A stretch of DNA of 64,000 nt. It comes from Rhizoctonia solani (taxonomy: Eukaryota > Basidiomycota > Agaricomycetes > Cantharellales > Ceratobasidiaceae). The notes under the pieces were generated by a model. That model ran no database searches. It saw only the letters and a program-made list of their open reading frames with translations, and was not told the DNA's origin. This document shows, in pieces, positions 25,076 through 36,900 of the stretch (position 1 is its first letter; each line of letters begins with the position of its first letter). The position numbers and the translations under genes are program-made. The stretch covers positions 1,426,001-1,490,000 of the forward strand of contig NC_057385.1 of NCBI RefSeq assembly GCF_016906535.1, in the 5' to 3' direction.

Positions 25076-28000
25076 TCAGTCTCGGGGTCTGTAGACTACT
25101 TTTGGTGACCCTTCCTGAGTCCACTTTTCGAGATCTTCTAGACCTTTCCTCGAAAGTACTCGGAGGTTATGCACCAATGGGGTAGCCTGAGTACGGAAAC
25201 GTTTGTTCCATTCATGAAGGGGCGGGGAAAGGCTGTCCGTTTCGACCGAAACCGTGCCGGTCGAGTTCAACTCTGCATCCTCCGTCCGTGGAGCGTAGCC
25301 CTCCAGGATTCCATCTTTCATCCTATTCGAGAATTCCTCGATTGTTGTTCCTTCAGGAAGACACGATACTCTGATAGCTTGTTGCCTGGCAAAAGCCTTG
25401 TCCCGCCTAGCGCGCGTTTCAAGGCTAGGAGGAATGTTCACAATGTTATAGCCAATCGTCCCTGAAATGTAGGTGATCAATCACCATATGTGCGGTGGAG
25501 GTTCTGAGAGGGGCATACAATCTTCACGTTCAAATAATACCTGTTCCCCGGGAGCTACATTCTCCCCCTTTATTTGATGTGACACTTTCAGTCGAACTTC
25601 GTGTACCGGAGTAGTACTGGAATCTTCCCAATTAGCCGGTTCAACCCAAATGCTAAGCTCGGGATCTTTTGATTCGGCGGTGCAGATCATGGCCTTGATG
25701 TCCTGTTCATTTATGTGAATGCTCGTCCCATGTGAATAATGATACTCAATATCACTACCTGTCCTGGGAACTTTGAGATCACGTTATCTGCGATAATTTC
25801 CAACAGTCCCAAACAGGCTTTGAATACCCGCTCGCCTCCTTCGTGACTTCCAAATAGACGTTGGTCCATTTCTTGAAGGGGAATATACTGGAATCCGAAC
25901 ATGCGCGACGTATTATGGTACGCTACGAAGACCCCATCCATTGCTCCAATTCTTGCTTGGAAACTATAGTATCCGTTATAATAGATTTCAGCCACTCAAG
26001 CATATGGCAAACTTACGAGTATTTCAAAAATGCCGAGCGGCACAAGTCATAATACTCCCGTTCGAAGCTCTCCAGAGGACCAGTTGTAGAACGAATTTGA
26101 TATCCAGAACCAATCTTCCCAAGAGATCCGATTTAGAAGTCATAATAGGATGTGCCCCTTTTGGAACTACTCACCTCAATGTTCCATACGTCTCTCCTTA
26201 CTGAGATAGCTGCTCGGGTCTTGAGGTCGAAAACACCTGTACCTGGCAGTCGACTATCTGAACAATCAAGTTGAGAGCGCAGAACCATCGATTTGGACTT
26301 CCGAACACAGTAAGCGACGGATCGATATGCAATAAACTCTACACACCATTGAATACCGATATGCCTCTCGTTTTGGTACACTTATACTCTCTGTGAGTTC
26401 CTTCGGTGAATGCCGCAATAATGCCGCAAAACCATCGCTTGGTAGGGTAAGAAGCTTCTCGAGCATAACTCCCTGAATGAAACGGCAAAGTATCAGTACT
26501 CTTTATATGATAATTCGTAAGGATATGACTGACTATGTAAGACAAAATATTTTGGTCGAGAGGGTCTTCTGATTGCGAGCCGGAGTCGAACGCAACAACC
26601 CCATCGTTTTGCCGCATGAAAAAAGTGTAAGGCATTTTTTGTCCCGCAGAAAAGTCCCTTGGCTAAACACAATACAGTATTAGATCAAGCAGATGCGTGA
26701 GGTGATACCATGAGTAATACCATGTGAATAAAAGCTCCGCTTAGGACGTCCAGGTTAATACCTCGCCAGTTACAACGAGGAAATAAATATGCGCTAAAAT
26801 CATTGACACCGATGATGTGGAGCCAACATATTTTTTGTTGTGTCGTTTTGCCAAGTCTGTAAGTTCCTAGTCAAGTAAAGGTCTGGTAAATGGAGGCAGC
26901 GTATTTAACGTGGCGCTATGACGAACCGTATCTTTAGAGCTCGTGACAAATGTATTGATACGGTCGTACGCGAAGGAAGTGAAGGCCGGCATCGTCTGTA
27001 GCTCTGGCGGGAAGTTGTATACACGCGAATGCGGATCTTGCAACCAATGAACACCTGGACTGTTATTGCAAAATGATAACATGTAAGTCGAATCATTATT
27101 TTGTACGCAGAAACACTGACTTGAAAAGCACACGATCAAGCCCATGCTTGAGAGTAGGTACAGCTACAAGATACTGTGGATCTCGCGCAATAGCTATATG
27201 TGTGATTCAGTTAAAATATGGGGACTCGAAAGCGCTGGAATTTCTTACAATCGAGAGAAATTTCACTCAACTCCAATTTCCCTGATGCAGTTTTGATCGG
27301 TGATTCTAATGTAGATCGCTGGGGTTCTTCAGCCGAAGGCAGCATGTTTGATGTATCCAATGACGCAGAGCTATCCATTTGCTGTGTTGGTTGTATTGTA
27401 AGCTCTGGTAAAGGTTTCATAGTAGATCTTGACGAGCAAAATAGTCTAACTCACCATTATTACCCCAACCGGTCTCAAAACTATCTTCCCTAATTGATCC
27501 TTTATCTTGGAGCACGCCTTGAATACCAGCATCAAATACGTCTTTAAAAGAATCGCCTTCTTTTTGTGATCTTGTTGAAGTAGGGCGAGAAGATCTATTG
27601 AGGCGAGAAAGTAGGCTTGCGGCGGCAGCTTGCTTTTCTCCGAGCTCCTGTAGGAGAGTGGTGAGTGCTTTGGCCGCTTCAGCTGGTGTAGACTGAGTTT
27701 TGGTAGGATCAAGAGCTTGTTTCTGTCCCCAAGTGGGCCTATTGGATCGTGTTCTTCGAGCCCATGCTTCACTACTAGCTAGAGAATGAAGCAACAGGTT
27801 GGTTTTGGCAATGGACTGTTCCAACGTGGTCAATGCAGCACCAACCGCAGTCCATTGAGGCTGCGCTACGGAAGAGCCTTTTTTATTGAGCACGGGACGC
27901 AATTTCCCCTTTACATCATCCATCTTCCTTGTACGCCTCTTCACACGACTACTCAACGTTCGAGTCCCATTTTGCTGGGAGGTTAACCTCTGAGACAGCC

Positions 28001-28157
28001 GAAAGGACAGAGAAGGTATCTCATCATGGTTAGCTGGAGCTGGGTTCAAGACAGATGAACTGAGGTTAACAGACGGGATCCAGCGGTTTCCGATCAAATT
28101 TTTTGTGTCCAATGTTGAGCGAAGCGCCCGAGTAGCACAAACGGTCGTGTTCTGCAT
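25076..28157 (-). CDS. PET127: Pet127-like mitochondrial RNA-processing protein
   Basis: Pet127 is a mitochondrial membrane-associated protein needed for 5' processing and turnover of mitochondrial RNAs in yeast. Exon 1 (28157-27440) is Ser/Arg-rich with little acid at its start (MQNTTVCATRALRS), compatible with a presequence, and then low in conservation. Downstream exons carry the diagnostic family blocks: DPQYLVAVPTLKHGLDRVLF, then PGVHWLQDPHSRVYNFPPEL, then DRINTFVTSSKDT, then YVGSTSSVS, then NWRGINLDVLSGAFIHM, then MVLRSQLDCSDSRLPGTGVF followed by DLKTRAA, and GPLESFEREYYD. It ends at 25076 (KVVYRPRD). Seven or more short introns are needed. One base seems lost near 26771 in the block joining HIYFLV to NWRGIN. 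Family call is strong; role in this species is inferred from yeast. Confidence 0.88.
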
Positions 28158-28511
28158 ATTAGGAATCGGGAACTACAATAGAGCCTCCTTTTCAACCTCA
28201 CTCCCGCGTAAAAACGGCAAAATATATTGCTGGTAAACACTCACTATCGCTTGTAACCACCGGGACTTGTTTGCCTTGGCTCTCAAAATCTACTTGGTTT
28301 GAACCAAAAACGCTTCTTGTTATTGCAAGGTACAGATGCGTGGGTGCTTCAATAACGTCCGAAAGCTACTCACATGGTTAGCCGATGGTTTTCAGGCCAG
28401 TCCAGCTGCTCATATGGGGAGATTTTTGTCACGTGACACATCAAAATTATTGGGTGCAGATCGACTCTAAATTACAAAAAGAAGCCTCTCGACGTCACTA
28501 AGCTCATGATT
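28158..28511. other. intergenic, Pet127-like 5' side
   Basis: These 354 bases lie upstream of the Pet127-like start and downstream of the first orphan gene. No coding signal or repeat was recognised. They presumably hold the Pet127-like promoter and the orphan gene 3' UTR. Confidence 0.4.
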
Positions 28512-29196
28512 TCAGCCCTCCAAATCCTGTTGCGGATACCAGTTTCGAGGCTGTCCTTGGTCGCTTCCAGTGAATGCAACCCAATATGTATACTCTAAGA
28601 AGTAGCCATCGGGTCCCTATTTAAATATGCATGAGATTGGGTAGCTCAAATTTGCAGAACATCTCAACCTACTTGTACGCGCTTGCACCACCCAGCGCAG
28701 ATACGACCAGACTTCTGGTGCTCGTTAGCCCCTGATCTCCTCCATTCGACTCGCTTCTTAATTCGTACAGGCTGCTCAAGCTGTTGGGCACAAATATGGG
28801 TGAGATACACGGACACAAATAATCAGAGTCAATGAGCTATCACCTCGAATTGAGCCCCTTGTGTATGCGATGAGCGGACTGTGGTAACTCCGCGTACGAC
28901 TTCATCATCAGATGAGGACCATATCCCACGAGACTCTGGCGCTTTACAATGATAGTATAGCTAAGAGACTATCAGCCACCGGACTCCTGCCAGTGTGTCA
29001 ATTAACTCACAGTACCGCCTCGTCTCTCATGTCCTACAACCCATGAGAGCACTTCTGTGGTATCTAGATGGCCGTCTTCGGGAGCACTGGGCATTTTGGC
29101 CCACACTTGAGTACCCTGGAGTCAGAAAGTGGTCAGCGATTTACCAAAGCATTGTATTTATCGACTGACTACTGGTAGCTGGGACGAATGAGACAT
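28512..29196 (-). CDS. orphan gene, copy A of a local pair
   Basis: I do not recognise the family. A start at 29196-29194 (MSHSSQLP) splices in phase (29173|GT) to an exon reading GTQVWAKMPSAPEDGHLDTT. Further exons read APESRGIWSSSDDEVVRGV, then VEWRRSGANEHQKSGRIC followed by AGWCKR, and lastly GYFLEYTYWVAFTGSDQGQ, with a stop at 28514-28512. Each exon is about 50-110 bases and is bounded by plausible GT/AG sites, so the product would be about 150 residues. No signal peptide or membrane segment is visible. The same blocks in the same order occur in copy B at 31.0-32.0 kb, which supports coding: third-position differences predominate and residues such as APESR, EVV.GV, VEW, AGWC and YTYWV are kept. 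Function unknown. Confidence 0.5.
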
Positions 29197-31025
29197 GGCT
29201 GATAGTTATGGAGTATTGAGATGTATTTATGGCGCAGGGTAAGTTGAGATGCTAGTATCAGACTGTAGGTGGACTTAAATATGTAGAAAGCGCGCATATC
29301 TACTTGGTACACTAGTTGAAGCCATACCTAAAAAAGTCATAGTCGATATCGCCTAGTCGCCCGCATATGGGTATTCCACTAACCAATATTTTGTCCCGAT
29401 GATTTTCAGTTTCGCGCTAAGGTTGCTATTAAATGGTGACTAGCTAATATGCATGATGGCGGTTACCAGAAACTAAGCTGAAGCCATACACTCCCGGTTA
29501 TTCATCCATTCGCAGTAGATTTGTTTTGCTAGTCTCATACACGGCATGCGTCCAATATGTCCAATGATTTGGAGGGATTGAGTGGTTAAATTAAGCTTTT
29601 GGTCGGAAATACAATACCACCCCGGACTACTTTGCTTAAAATTCTGACTAGTTCCCAGAGCCGATTAGCCCGGAATCAATAGTTAGAATAGGTACCCAGA
29701 CATCATAACAATGGTTGCTGGATATATGTACATCTTTGATTGTTCGAGAATTTGGACTGTGGAGCTGGGGTATTACATTCAGGAACGTTATTCTGCGGCC
29801 ATGCACATCCCCTGGATGTAACCGTTGTTCCCGTTGCGAGCAATGCCAGACACTGGCTCGCAGAATTAGCTTTAGCTGCTAGACTACAACGCTATTCAGT
29901 AACCATTAAGGGGTAGCAATCGTTGCAATGTATCCACACTCATGCAATATCATGGAGTCGCCGAATACGATAGTAGTGGAAGGTTGCGACTCAACCCGAT
30001 CGATCGAAACGAGGGCGTAATTCCCACGAGGTCTCCGAGGAAGGATATGTACGTAATCTGGAGACTGCCTATGGCAGCCGCTCGTGTGGCGGCGTATCTC
30101 CTGATCGTCCAGATTGGCATTTTAGTATCAAACATGCTCAATTAACGTCAAACAAATGATATTCCTAGGATGATTGTTGGGATGCATTGATCCCGGTGTT
30201 GCTTGCCAAGGGTATCCTCCAATCAACTATATGTTTCATATATTTGCAGTTGCTAAGTCTAGGCTGAATCAGAGTACAGTAGCTATGACCATGTTGAAAT
30301 CTTGTACAAACTTGAATGTAGATCCAGATCAAGAACTACCTAATTTGACTGGTTTGGGCATCGATGCGACCTGGATTGGATTGGTCCTGTTTTTTCGTAG
30401 CTTTGCCAATATACCCAGCACGCAGTAGTCCTTTACAATAGGCATTCCATCTGTTTAACACCCGATTGATTTTCAATCAAGCATATCAGGAATGGCCAGG
30501 TTCTTGGCACGTGCTGCCCATTCGAGAAAAGTTGTGGATACTTCAAATAACATTTCAATGCTGCGATTTCGTCAATCATGGTATGGCCGATCTCAACTGG
30601 CCATGTGAACCTACTAGAGTGAGCGAATTCGGATTTGGCGCTCATATACGTTGGATCAGATTAATACCAAATTTATTCAATTCGGTTTAGAAACAAAACA
30701 TAATGGATCGGTGGCAGGGGTATAAATCTTGGCTCCTTAACTAATCATACTATAGCACACTGCTTAACAGCCTAGACCATTCCGCCATATCCCTTCCTGA
30801 GTCAACGGATCAGAACTAAGTGTTGGCCCTTTTGCTCTCAGAAGATGATGAATCAGGGTGATTTTAAATAACAAATATAGATAGTAGATGGATAGCAAAA
30901 GTACTACAATACGTGGAACGAACGAGGGAACATGAAATACAAAAGATTCAAATTAAACTAAGGAGCATAGTGGCATGTGCGTTTAAGGTACTTTTCCAAC
31001 TATCTACTGTGTGCATATACTCGTA
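29197..31025. other. gene-poor interval between the orphan pair
   Basis: This is 1.8 kb of AT-rich sequence. Several short frames exist on both strands (for example plus 29942-30145, 30174-30428 and 30466-30690). None has a recognisable domain, flanking splice logic or resemblance to the orphan family. It may contain decayed sequence, but nothing can be supported. Confidence 0.45.
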
Positions 31026-32001
31026 TCATGCTAGAGCCTTTTTCAGTGAAAGCTTGCCGGTGAATACTTTGTCTGGCAATGTAAATAGCTCGTGTTGCTC
31101 GTACCAACGCTGCGTTGGGCGTGCCCCATCACGCTCGCAACGTACCCAGTACGTGTACCGTTTCCTAGCTTGAGGGTCGTCCTGGAATAGAATAGCAAGG
31201 TTAGTACGAGACTTATCGCCACAGGCTGCGCGACCGCACTGTCCTATAAAACCATTTGATTCGTAGTTCACTTACATTCTCTCTTTCGCACCACCCTGCA
31301 AGGATGACTCCTTTCTTTGTCGCACGCGATCCATCGTAATTCTGCCACCACTCTACGTTGGGCATCACACCAACAACCTGATGGTACTATAAAATAAATT
31401 AAGATATCAGAATTTTGATAGCCGACCGAGACCAGGAGCAGGTAGTTTTCTGGTGATTGATTGAGGTTGTTGCAACATGCTTACCTTGAAGGCCGCGCCC
31501 TCGCTCAGAGATGGCCGTACTGAACGGACTCCGTGAACGACCTCATCTGTGGAAGTTGACCAAACGTCTCGCGATTCAGGAGCCATACAAGTGTAAACTC
31601 TAGACTATTCTATCCATGTCAATCACAAAACTAAATTAACCTTCTTTGAAATTGTACACACAGATTGGTTACAATGACCATGGTTCTGAGAGTCAACGAC
31701 GATGGCCATCAACTCAACATCGCTTTCTCCAGAGGCTGAAGTGTGATCTGGCATGCGTGCCCAGACTTCCTAAAGAGGGTTACGATTCCAATAGGAAACG
31801 TAGTATAGAGTGAGGTGGTATGACACTTACGCATGGAGCTCGTGGAGGGGAACAGAAACCGGTCTTTTCATACTGCGAGCTTTGGAGATAGGCAGGTGGG
31901 AGGCCGGTAGTATTGCTCTTACAAGTTCTCCGGTCGAGCCCTTTAAACCCCGTATGGTGTTGAAAACCATGCCGTGACACTACAAGCCGGAGCCGCGACA
32001 C
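31026..32001 (-). CDS. orphan gene, copy B of a local pair
   Basis: Paralogue of the gene at 28.5-29.2 kb, same strand. A first exon open from 32001 (MSRLRLVVSRHGFQHHTGFK, Cys-containing, about 58 codons) ends in PPRAPC and splices in phase 0 to EVWARMPDHTSASGESDVEL. Then come APESRDVWSTSTDEVVHGVR, PNVEWWQNYDGSRATKKGV followed by ILAGWCERE, and DPQARKRYTYWVRCERDG ending TGKLSLKKALA at 31026. It differs from copy A by a longer N-terminus and a longer C-terminal tail beyond the YTYWV block. No known domain is seen; no catalytic motif is proposed. The conserved Trp/Tyr-rich blocks suggest a compact folded domain. Divergent to RPN13. Confidence 0.5.
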
Positions 32002-32648
32002 GTAGCGAAAATTATATGATCAAGGCCGGTAAATCCAACCCAGCATTCATGCTCAACCGTTCCAGTGGCTCTCAAACCAGAGTTATGAGCAAGCTGATTG
32101 GAAATTGGTGGCACTGAAAGGTAAATGCAGCCGCATCAAAACTTTATATGTAGATCGGCGAATTTAAGAAACCCATCCGGCTTATAGCGCTAAAATGTCA
32201 AGACTAGGAATAAACACATGGACATCCAATCTTAAGGCCGACTTAGGCGGGTCTTAGCGCTGTTGTGTTTACACTTTCCAAAGGTCGAATGTGGAGCTAG
32301 AAGGAGACTCTGATAAAGGGATGCCGACATTTGAACAACGGAAATTTTTATTTAGGAGGTGAGAATAGGAAGACGAGAAGTCGCCGTTGAAATGATAGTA
32401 GCTACTACGGTAGCTACAACTATTATTAGGCTTTCACGTACAACAAATACGGTTTCCTGGTACCTGTAAGGTGCTACTACATGGGATGTTTTCGGGCACC
32501 TTTTGGGTTGGGTTCGGTCATCGGGTAAGTCGGGGCCGCTTGTTATACTATATAAGTGCATACTCCAACCCATCGGTACTTTTCAGCACCAACCCTACAA
32601 GAAATAGGTCACGTGCTAATCAGCTCATCCTAAATTACTCCCACATCG
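32002..32648. other. divergent intergenic, orphan B / RPN13
   Basis: These 647 bases lie between two start codons. No repeat or open frame of note was found. They presumably hold both promoters. Confidence 0.4.
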
Positions 32649-33857
32649 ATGACCGAATTATTTAGTATCAAAGCGGGAGGGCGTTCCGAAGAGAGGGGTC
32701 AAACTTTATTGATTCCGAATCGACCAGAGGCACACTAGTTCTCGAAGCAGGAGATGATGATCTGTTGTACCTTCGGTGGCGCGCGCGCGATGGTGACATA
32801 TCAACAAGGGAGGACCTAGTACGTATAATCTCCTATGTAAATTGCTAATTCAACAATATTTACAACATTCGCCTTCTGTAACAATTTGGACAATGTGAAA
32901 TTCACAGGACTTGTCATTTTCCCCTCCGATGCGAAGTTAGAGAGAATTTCTGAAGACCCTTCGGTGCGCATGTATGTTCTGAAGTTCCAATCATCAGATC
33001 AGTTGCATTTCGTGAGTAAAAATATTTACCAGTAAGACAACTTCTCGTAATCTTACATGCTACTTTAAACTTTAGTTTTGGCTACAGGTAAATTTGCTTG
33101 ATAGTACTGTTCGAATTAAACTAATGCGACCTGTTAGGACCCCGATAGTGCGCAAGACACAAGTCATATAGAGAAAATCAATAACATAATGTTAAATTTT
33201 GATTCAGAATCACTCAGCGGCCCTACAGAAAGCATGTGAGTAGCAACCTATTATGCTCATTACGACCGTGTCGCTTGTTTACTTAGCTCGACAGAGGCTC
33301 ATCTATTAGAGCATCAAACAATAGTGTACAGGCTCCTACTGGGCCTCTCAATCCTGAGCAGCTCAACTCAGTTGTCCAAGAAATCCTCCGTAACTTACAA
33401 GGGCACAGCCGTGCAGGGGTGGCTCCAGGTAAGTTCTACATAGTTCTTCTTGCGACCCATTTATGGAGTCTTTTTTGAAGATGTGGCGCTCTCGGATATT
33501 CTTACACCTTCCATATTGGCCACAGTTTTGCAAGATTCCGAAGTAGTGAATTCTCTCACACAGTTTCTACCCGTAGAACTGCTTTCTTCCCCCTATGCCA
33601 CGCAGGTTCCGTTACAAGAAGTAATGAAACAAACTGTGGCGTCTGCTCCCTTTCGCTCGTCTGTGCGTTCGCTCGACCAGGCGCTATCTACTGGACTTTT
33701 GGGTGGATTAGTCACCAGTTTGGGGATGCCGGTTGAGGCTGGGTTGGGTATACATCCTTTCCTCGAAGCCATCGAAAAGCAAGCAAGGGGCCACGGGAAA
33801 ACTACGCGGGACAAAGGGGGACGAGAAAAAAGATTAGGTGTCATACATCGTAGATAG
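32649..33857 (+). CDS. RPN13: proteasomal ubiquitin receptor Rpn13/ADRM1
   Basis: Rpn13 sits on the 19S regulatory particle, binds ubiquitin chains through its Pru domain and recruits the deubiquitinase UCH37. From the ATG at 32649 (MTELFSIKAG), the Pru domain shows RAFRREG, TRGTLVLEAGDDDLLYLRW, LVIFPSDAKLERISEDPSVR and MYVLKFQSSDQLHFFWLQ, spread over four short exons up to about 33240. After a linker, the C-terminal adaptor (DEUBAD-like) domain reads LNPEQLSSVVQEILRNLQ, then LSDILTPSILATVLQDSEVV and QVPLQEVMKQTVASAPFR. The stop is at 33857. Between IKAG and RAFRREG (about 32676) the frame changes inside a run of G, most simply one missing G. The 3' end lies 45 bases from the RAD50 stop on the other strand. 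Identity is strong; exon 1/2 junction is uncertain. Confidence 0.9.
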
Positions 33858-33902
33858 ATGGGCGTAACAAGAGTAAGCGAGGCAAGCGATAACGGATGCT
33901 TC

Positions 33903-36900
33903 TCAGTTGAATCGTTGCCTCTCAATTACGGATTTCTGTCGACTGTCTCGTGATACACGCCTATTAAACTGTAAGGCATACATCTTTCCCTTGAAATAAA
34001 AACATACCAATAATACTCCATCACTTCGGCCTGTCCCAATTTCCGCAAGAAGCTCTCGTCGTGGGTGATGATGATAAGCTGGAAGTTACTTAAGTGCCTT
34101 CGCTCGTTGATAATGTCTACCAAGCTGCTTGCAAGGGCATCAATATTTTCAGTATCAAGAGCGTTGGTCGGCTCATCAAGAGCAAGGATACCGCAGTTCT
34201 GGCCAAATGAATCAGACAGGGCCAGCCGGATGATAATGGAAGCAAGCATCTTCTGGCCAGCGCTACAGCGGCCACGCATGTCCATCTCAACTTGGTCTTT
34301 CATCATCACTACCTAAACACATTCAGTTGGTTTAATCTACTTCCAGAATTAGCATTGTGTGGCTCACCCGATAATTGTATGATGCTTTTTTAGTTCCAGC
34401 GCCACCACCGTCAGGATCCGAGACGATTTTAATTCCATCAATATCTTAGTATAGTTGAACGTGAGATTTCAAAACCTAAAACCAGTGGGCCACCCACCAG
34501 TGCCTTGGTAGGTCTTGTTCCAAAGATGACGCATGGTGTCGTTAACCTCTTCCATCTTCAACGCATGGTATTTCATGATAGCACTGGTTCATCGATTAAT
34601 CATAGGGTAGGTGGTTTTGGAAGCGAGCCTACTTATCCAATGCTTTAGCATACTTTTCCAAGTCGTTGTTCGCCATATCGGCCATCTACCGCTGAATATT
34701 TTAGACATATAAATAGGACACAAGGACAACACGCAGACCTTGACTTGAACCAGCTGCTTGGTATACTTTTCGTTAATGCCTTGGAATTGACTGGCAAGTT
34801 CTTGTTTAGAACTCTTGAGCTGGCTCTTCAGTATCCCAAGTTCTCCGGCCAACCGCGCTTGCTAAACAAAATATTCGAGGGATATCCATTATCTCAGTAA
34901 ATCGAACACTTACTTTCGATCGTAATTTATTCTCCTTGTCCTTCTCGATTTGATATCTCTCGTCAAATTGCGCCTTGGCAGCTCCGGCCTGCTCCAAGTC
35001 GTGTTGGGCGATCTCTGTTTGTATGTTCTCGATATCCTGTTTCATCTTCCTCAAACTCAAGTTATCTCGAAATTTGGCGAGTGTGGCCCCCGCTTCATGT
35101 ATTTCCCTGTCTATCTCTGCTAATTCCTCGCGGAGTTCCTGTACCGACTGCTCGAGCTCAGCGATGCTAATAGCAGCTTCGGAAACTCGGGTTTCGCATT
35201 GTCTTAACGCACGGTCCTTTCGCTCACGAATATATCTAAAATTTCCGTAGATTCAGCATATCTGTTCTTGGAAACATCCAAAAACTTAGACCTTTCGATC
35301 GGTGCCGAAATATTTTCTAGGCGGTCGATGGCCGAATTGAGTTCTTGGACCTTACGAGAACCAATGAGATTGTTGAATTATGCTCAGACTGAAACCTTTT
35401 CTGCTCCTGTTCTAGTCTCTGTAGAGGTTGCTGTGCTCCGGCCAATTTACCGTCTATTGCCTGAAAGTGTTGCGACCAGGTATTAGTAGATGGTTTAATT
35501 CGATTACTGGGTCTATTCACGAACCTTGAGCCTGGCACTGGCCTCTAGATTATCTTTGGTAAGCGTTTCAATTTCCTTGGTGATCGAGTCCTGGTCTTTC
35601 ATTCTATTCTTTAACTCGCTTTCTTCAAGCTGCCTTGAGGAATACTCGTTTTCGAGGGTTCGTAGTGTTTGATACTGTCGGTCTCGTTCAGCCATCAGGG
35701 ATGTCCGTTCACGGTCTAGAGTTTTGCTGTGAGGTCGACAATTTCAATCTCAGGCGAACGTTGGGTAGAATATGCACTTACATGTGTGCCCCGCATTGAT
35801 CGATTTCAGCTTGTACTTCTTCAGCGGTTTGTGTAGATCCTGTGGCTGCTAGATCCCGCTCGTGCTGCTGAATTTCACGTTGCAGGGACTTGAACCTCCT
35901 GCTGGGTTCGTGTGATGAAACCTGCTTGGCTTTTGAGAGACTGCAGTTCTTTCTGAATGACTTGACGGCTTTCACCGCAGTTTCGGTCTATGGCAATTTT
36001 AAGAAAGCCATGAAATTCACCCAGCTTGGCGTCACATACCTCCTGTGCCTCCGCCGTCGCCTTGGCTGTCTTTGAATCGAGTTCTTCTGCGCGTATTTGC
36101 ATTGTGGGTAATTCTTCATCTCGCAATTTGTCCCGAGTCTCCTCCACAGGCAAAAGCGCCTGCAGTCTTCCCACTTCAGCAGCCCAATCCTCACGGCTTG
36201 CTTGCATTCTTCAAGGTACTTAGTGTCGCGCTTTTGAATATGGCCACCAACCTGCAAACGATACGGTAAGATAATGCCCAATATAAAAACTAGACAACGA
36301 AAGGTACTCACAGTTTTTTCAAACTCAATAAGTTGATCCTCATCCATCTTGCGGTTGCAAATAACACATTTTTTGTGAGTTTTCCCATCCTTGAGGATTT
36401 TGGAGTAGAAATGACCTGCGCCTTCATGCTGACCTATCTCTCTTCTCATGTTCAATACAAAAAAGAAGCATGGATGGGTACCATACACCTACTCGAGCCA
36501 GTTGTCAAGCTCTGCCTGAGCCGCCTTGATCGCAGGGCCAACAGTCGAGTGTTCAGAGTCTGCTAGGCCAGACTTTATGCGTTGCTCCAGCGCTGAAAAA
36601 AATTGATGAATGCTACAAAGATCCCCGAATAATTATCCTGTTCACCTTTGAGTTCTGCCTCTTTCTTGCGTATTTGTTCTCTGTACGATGTGAGGGCAGA
36701 CTCTACCGAGTGCATTTCGCGACTGGCTGCACTGGCATCGGCCTCAAGGCGAGCTATTTCTTTATCCTTGATACTCAACGATGATTAGCGTTGTATGCCA
36801 TGGCCAATTAATCAACTCACATCAAGGCTTGATCTACGTCCCGTTCCATGGTGTCAGCTTCTGCATCGGTCCCTAGAATAGCCTTGAAGCGTTCATTATG

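Noticed and set aside
29942..30690. A third member of the orphan family between copies A and B
   Set aside because: None of the shared blocks (APESR, VEW, AGWC, YTYWV) could be found on either strand in this interval.
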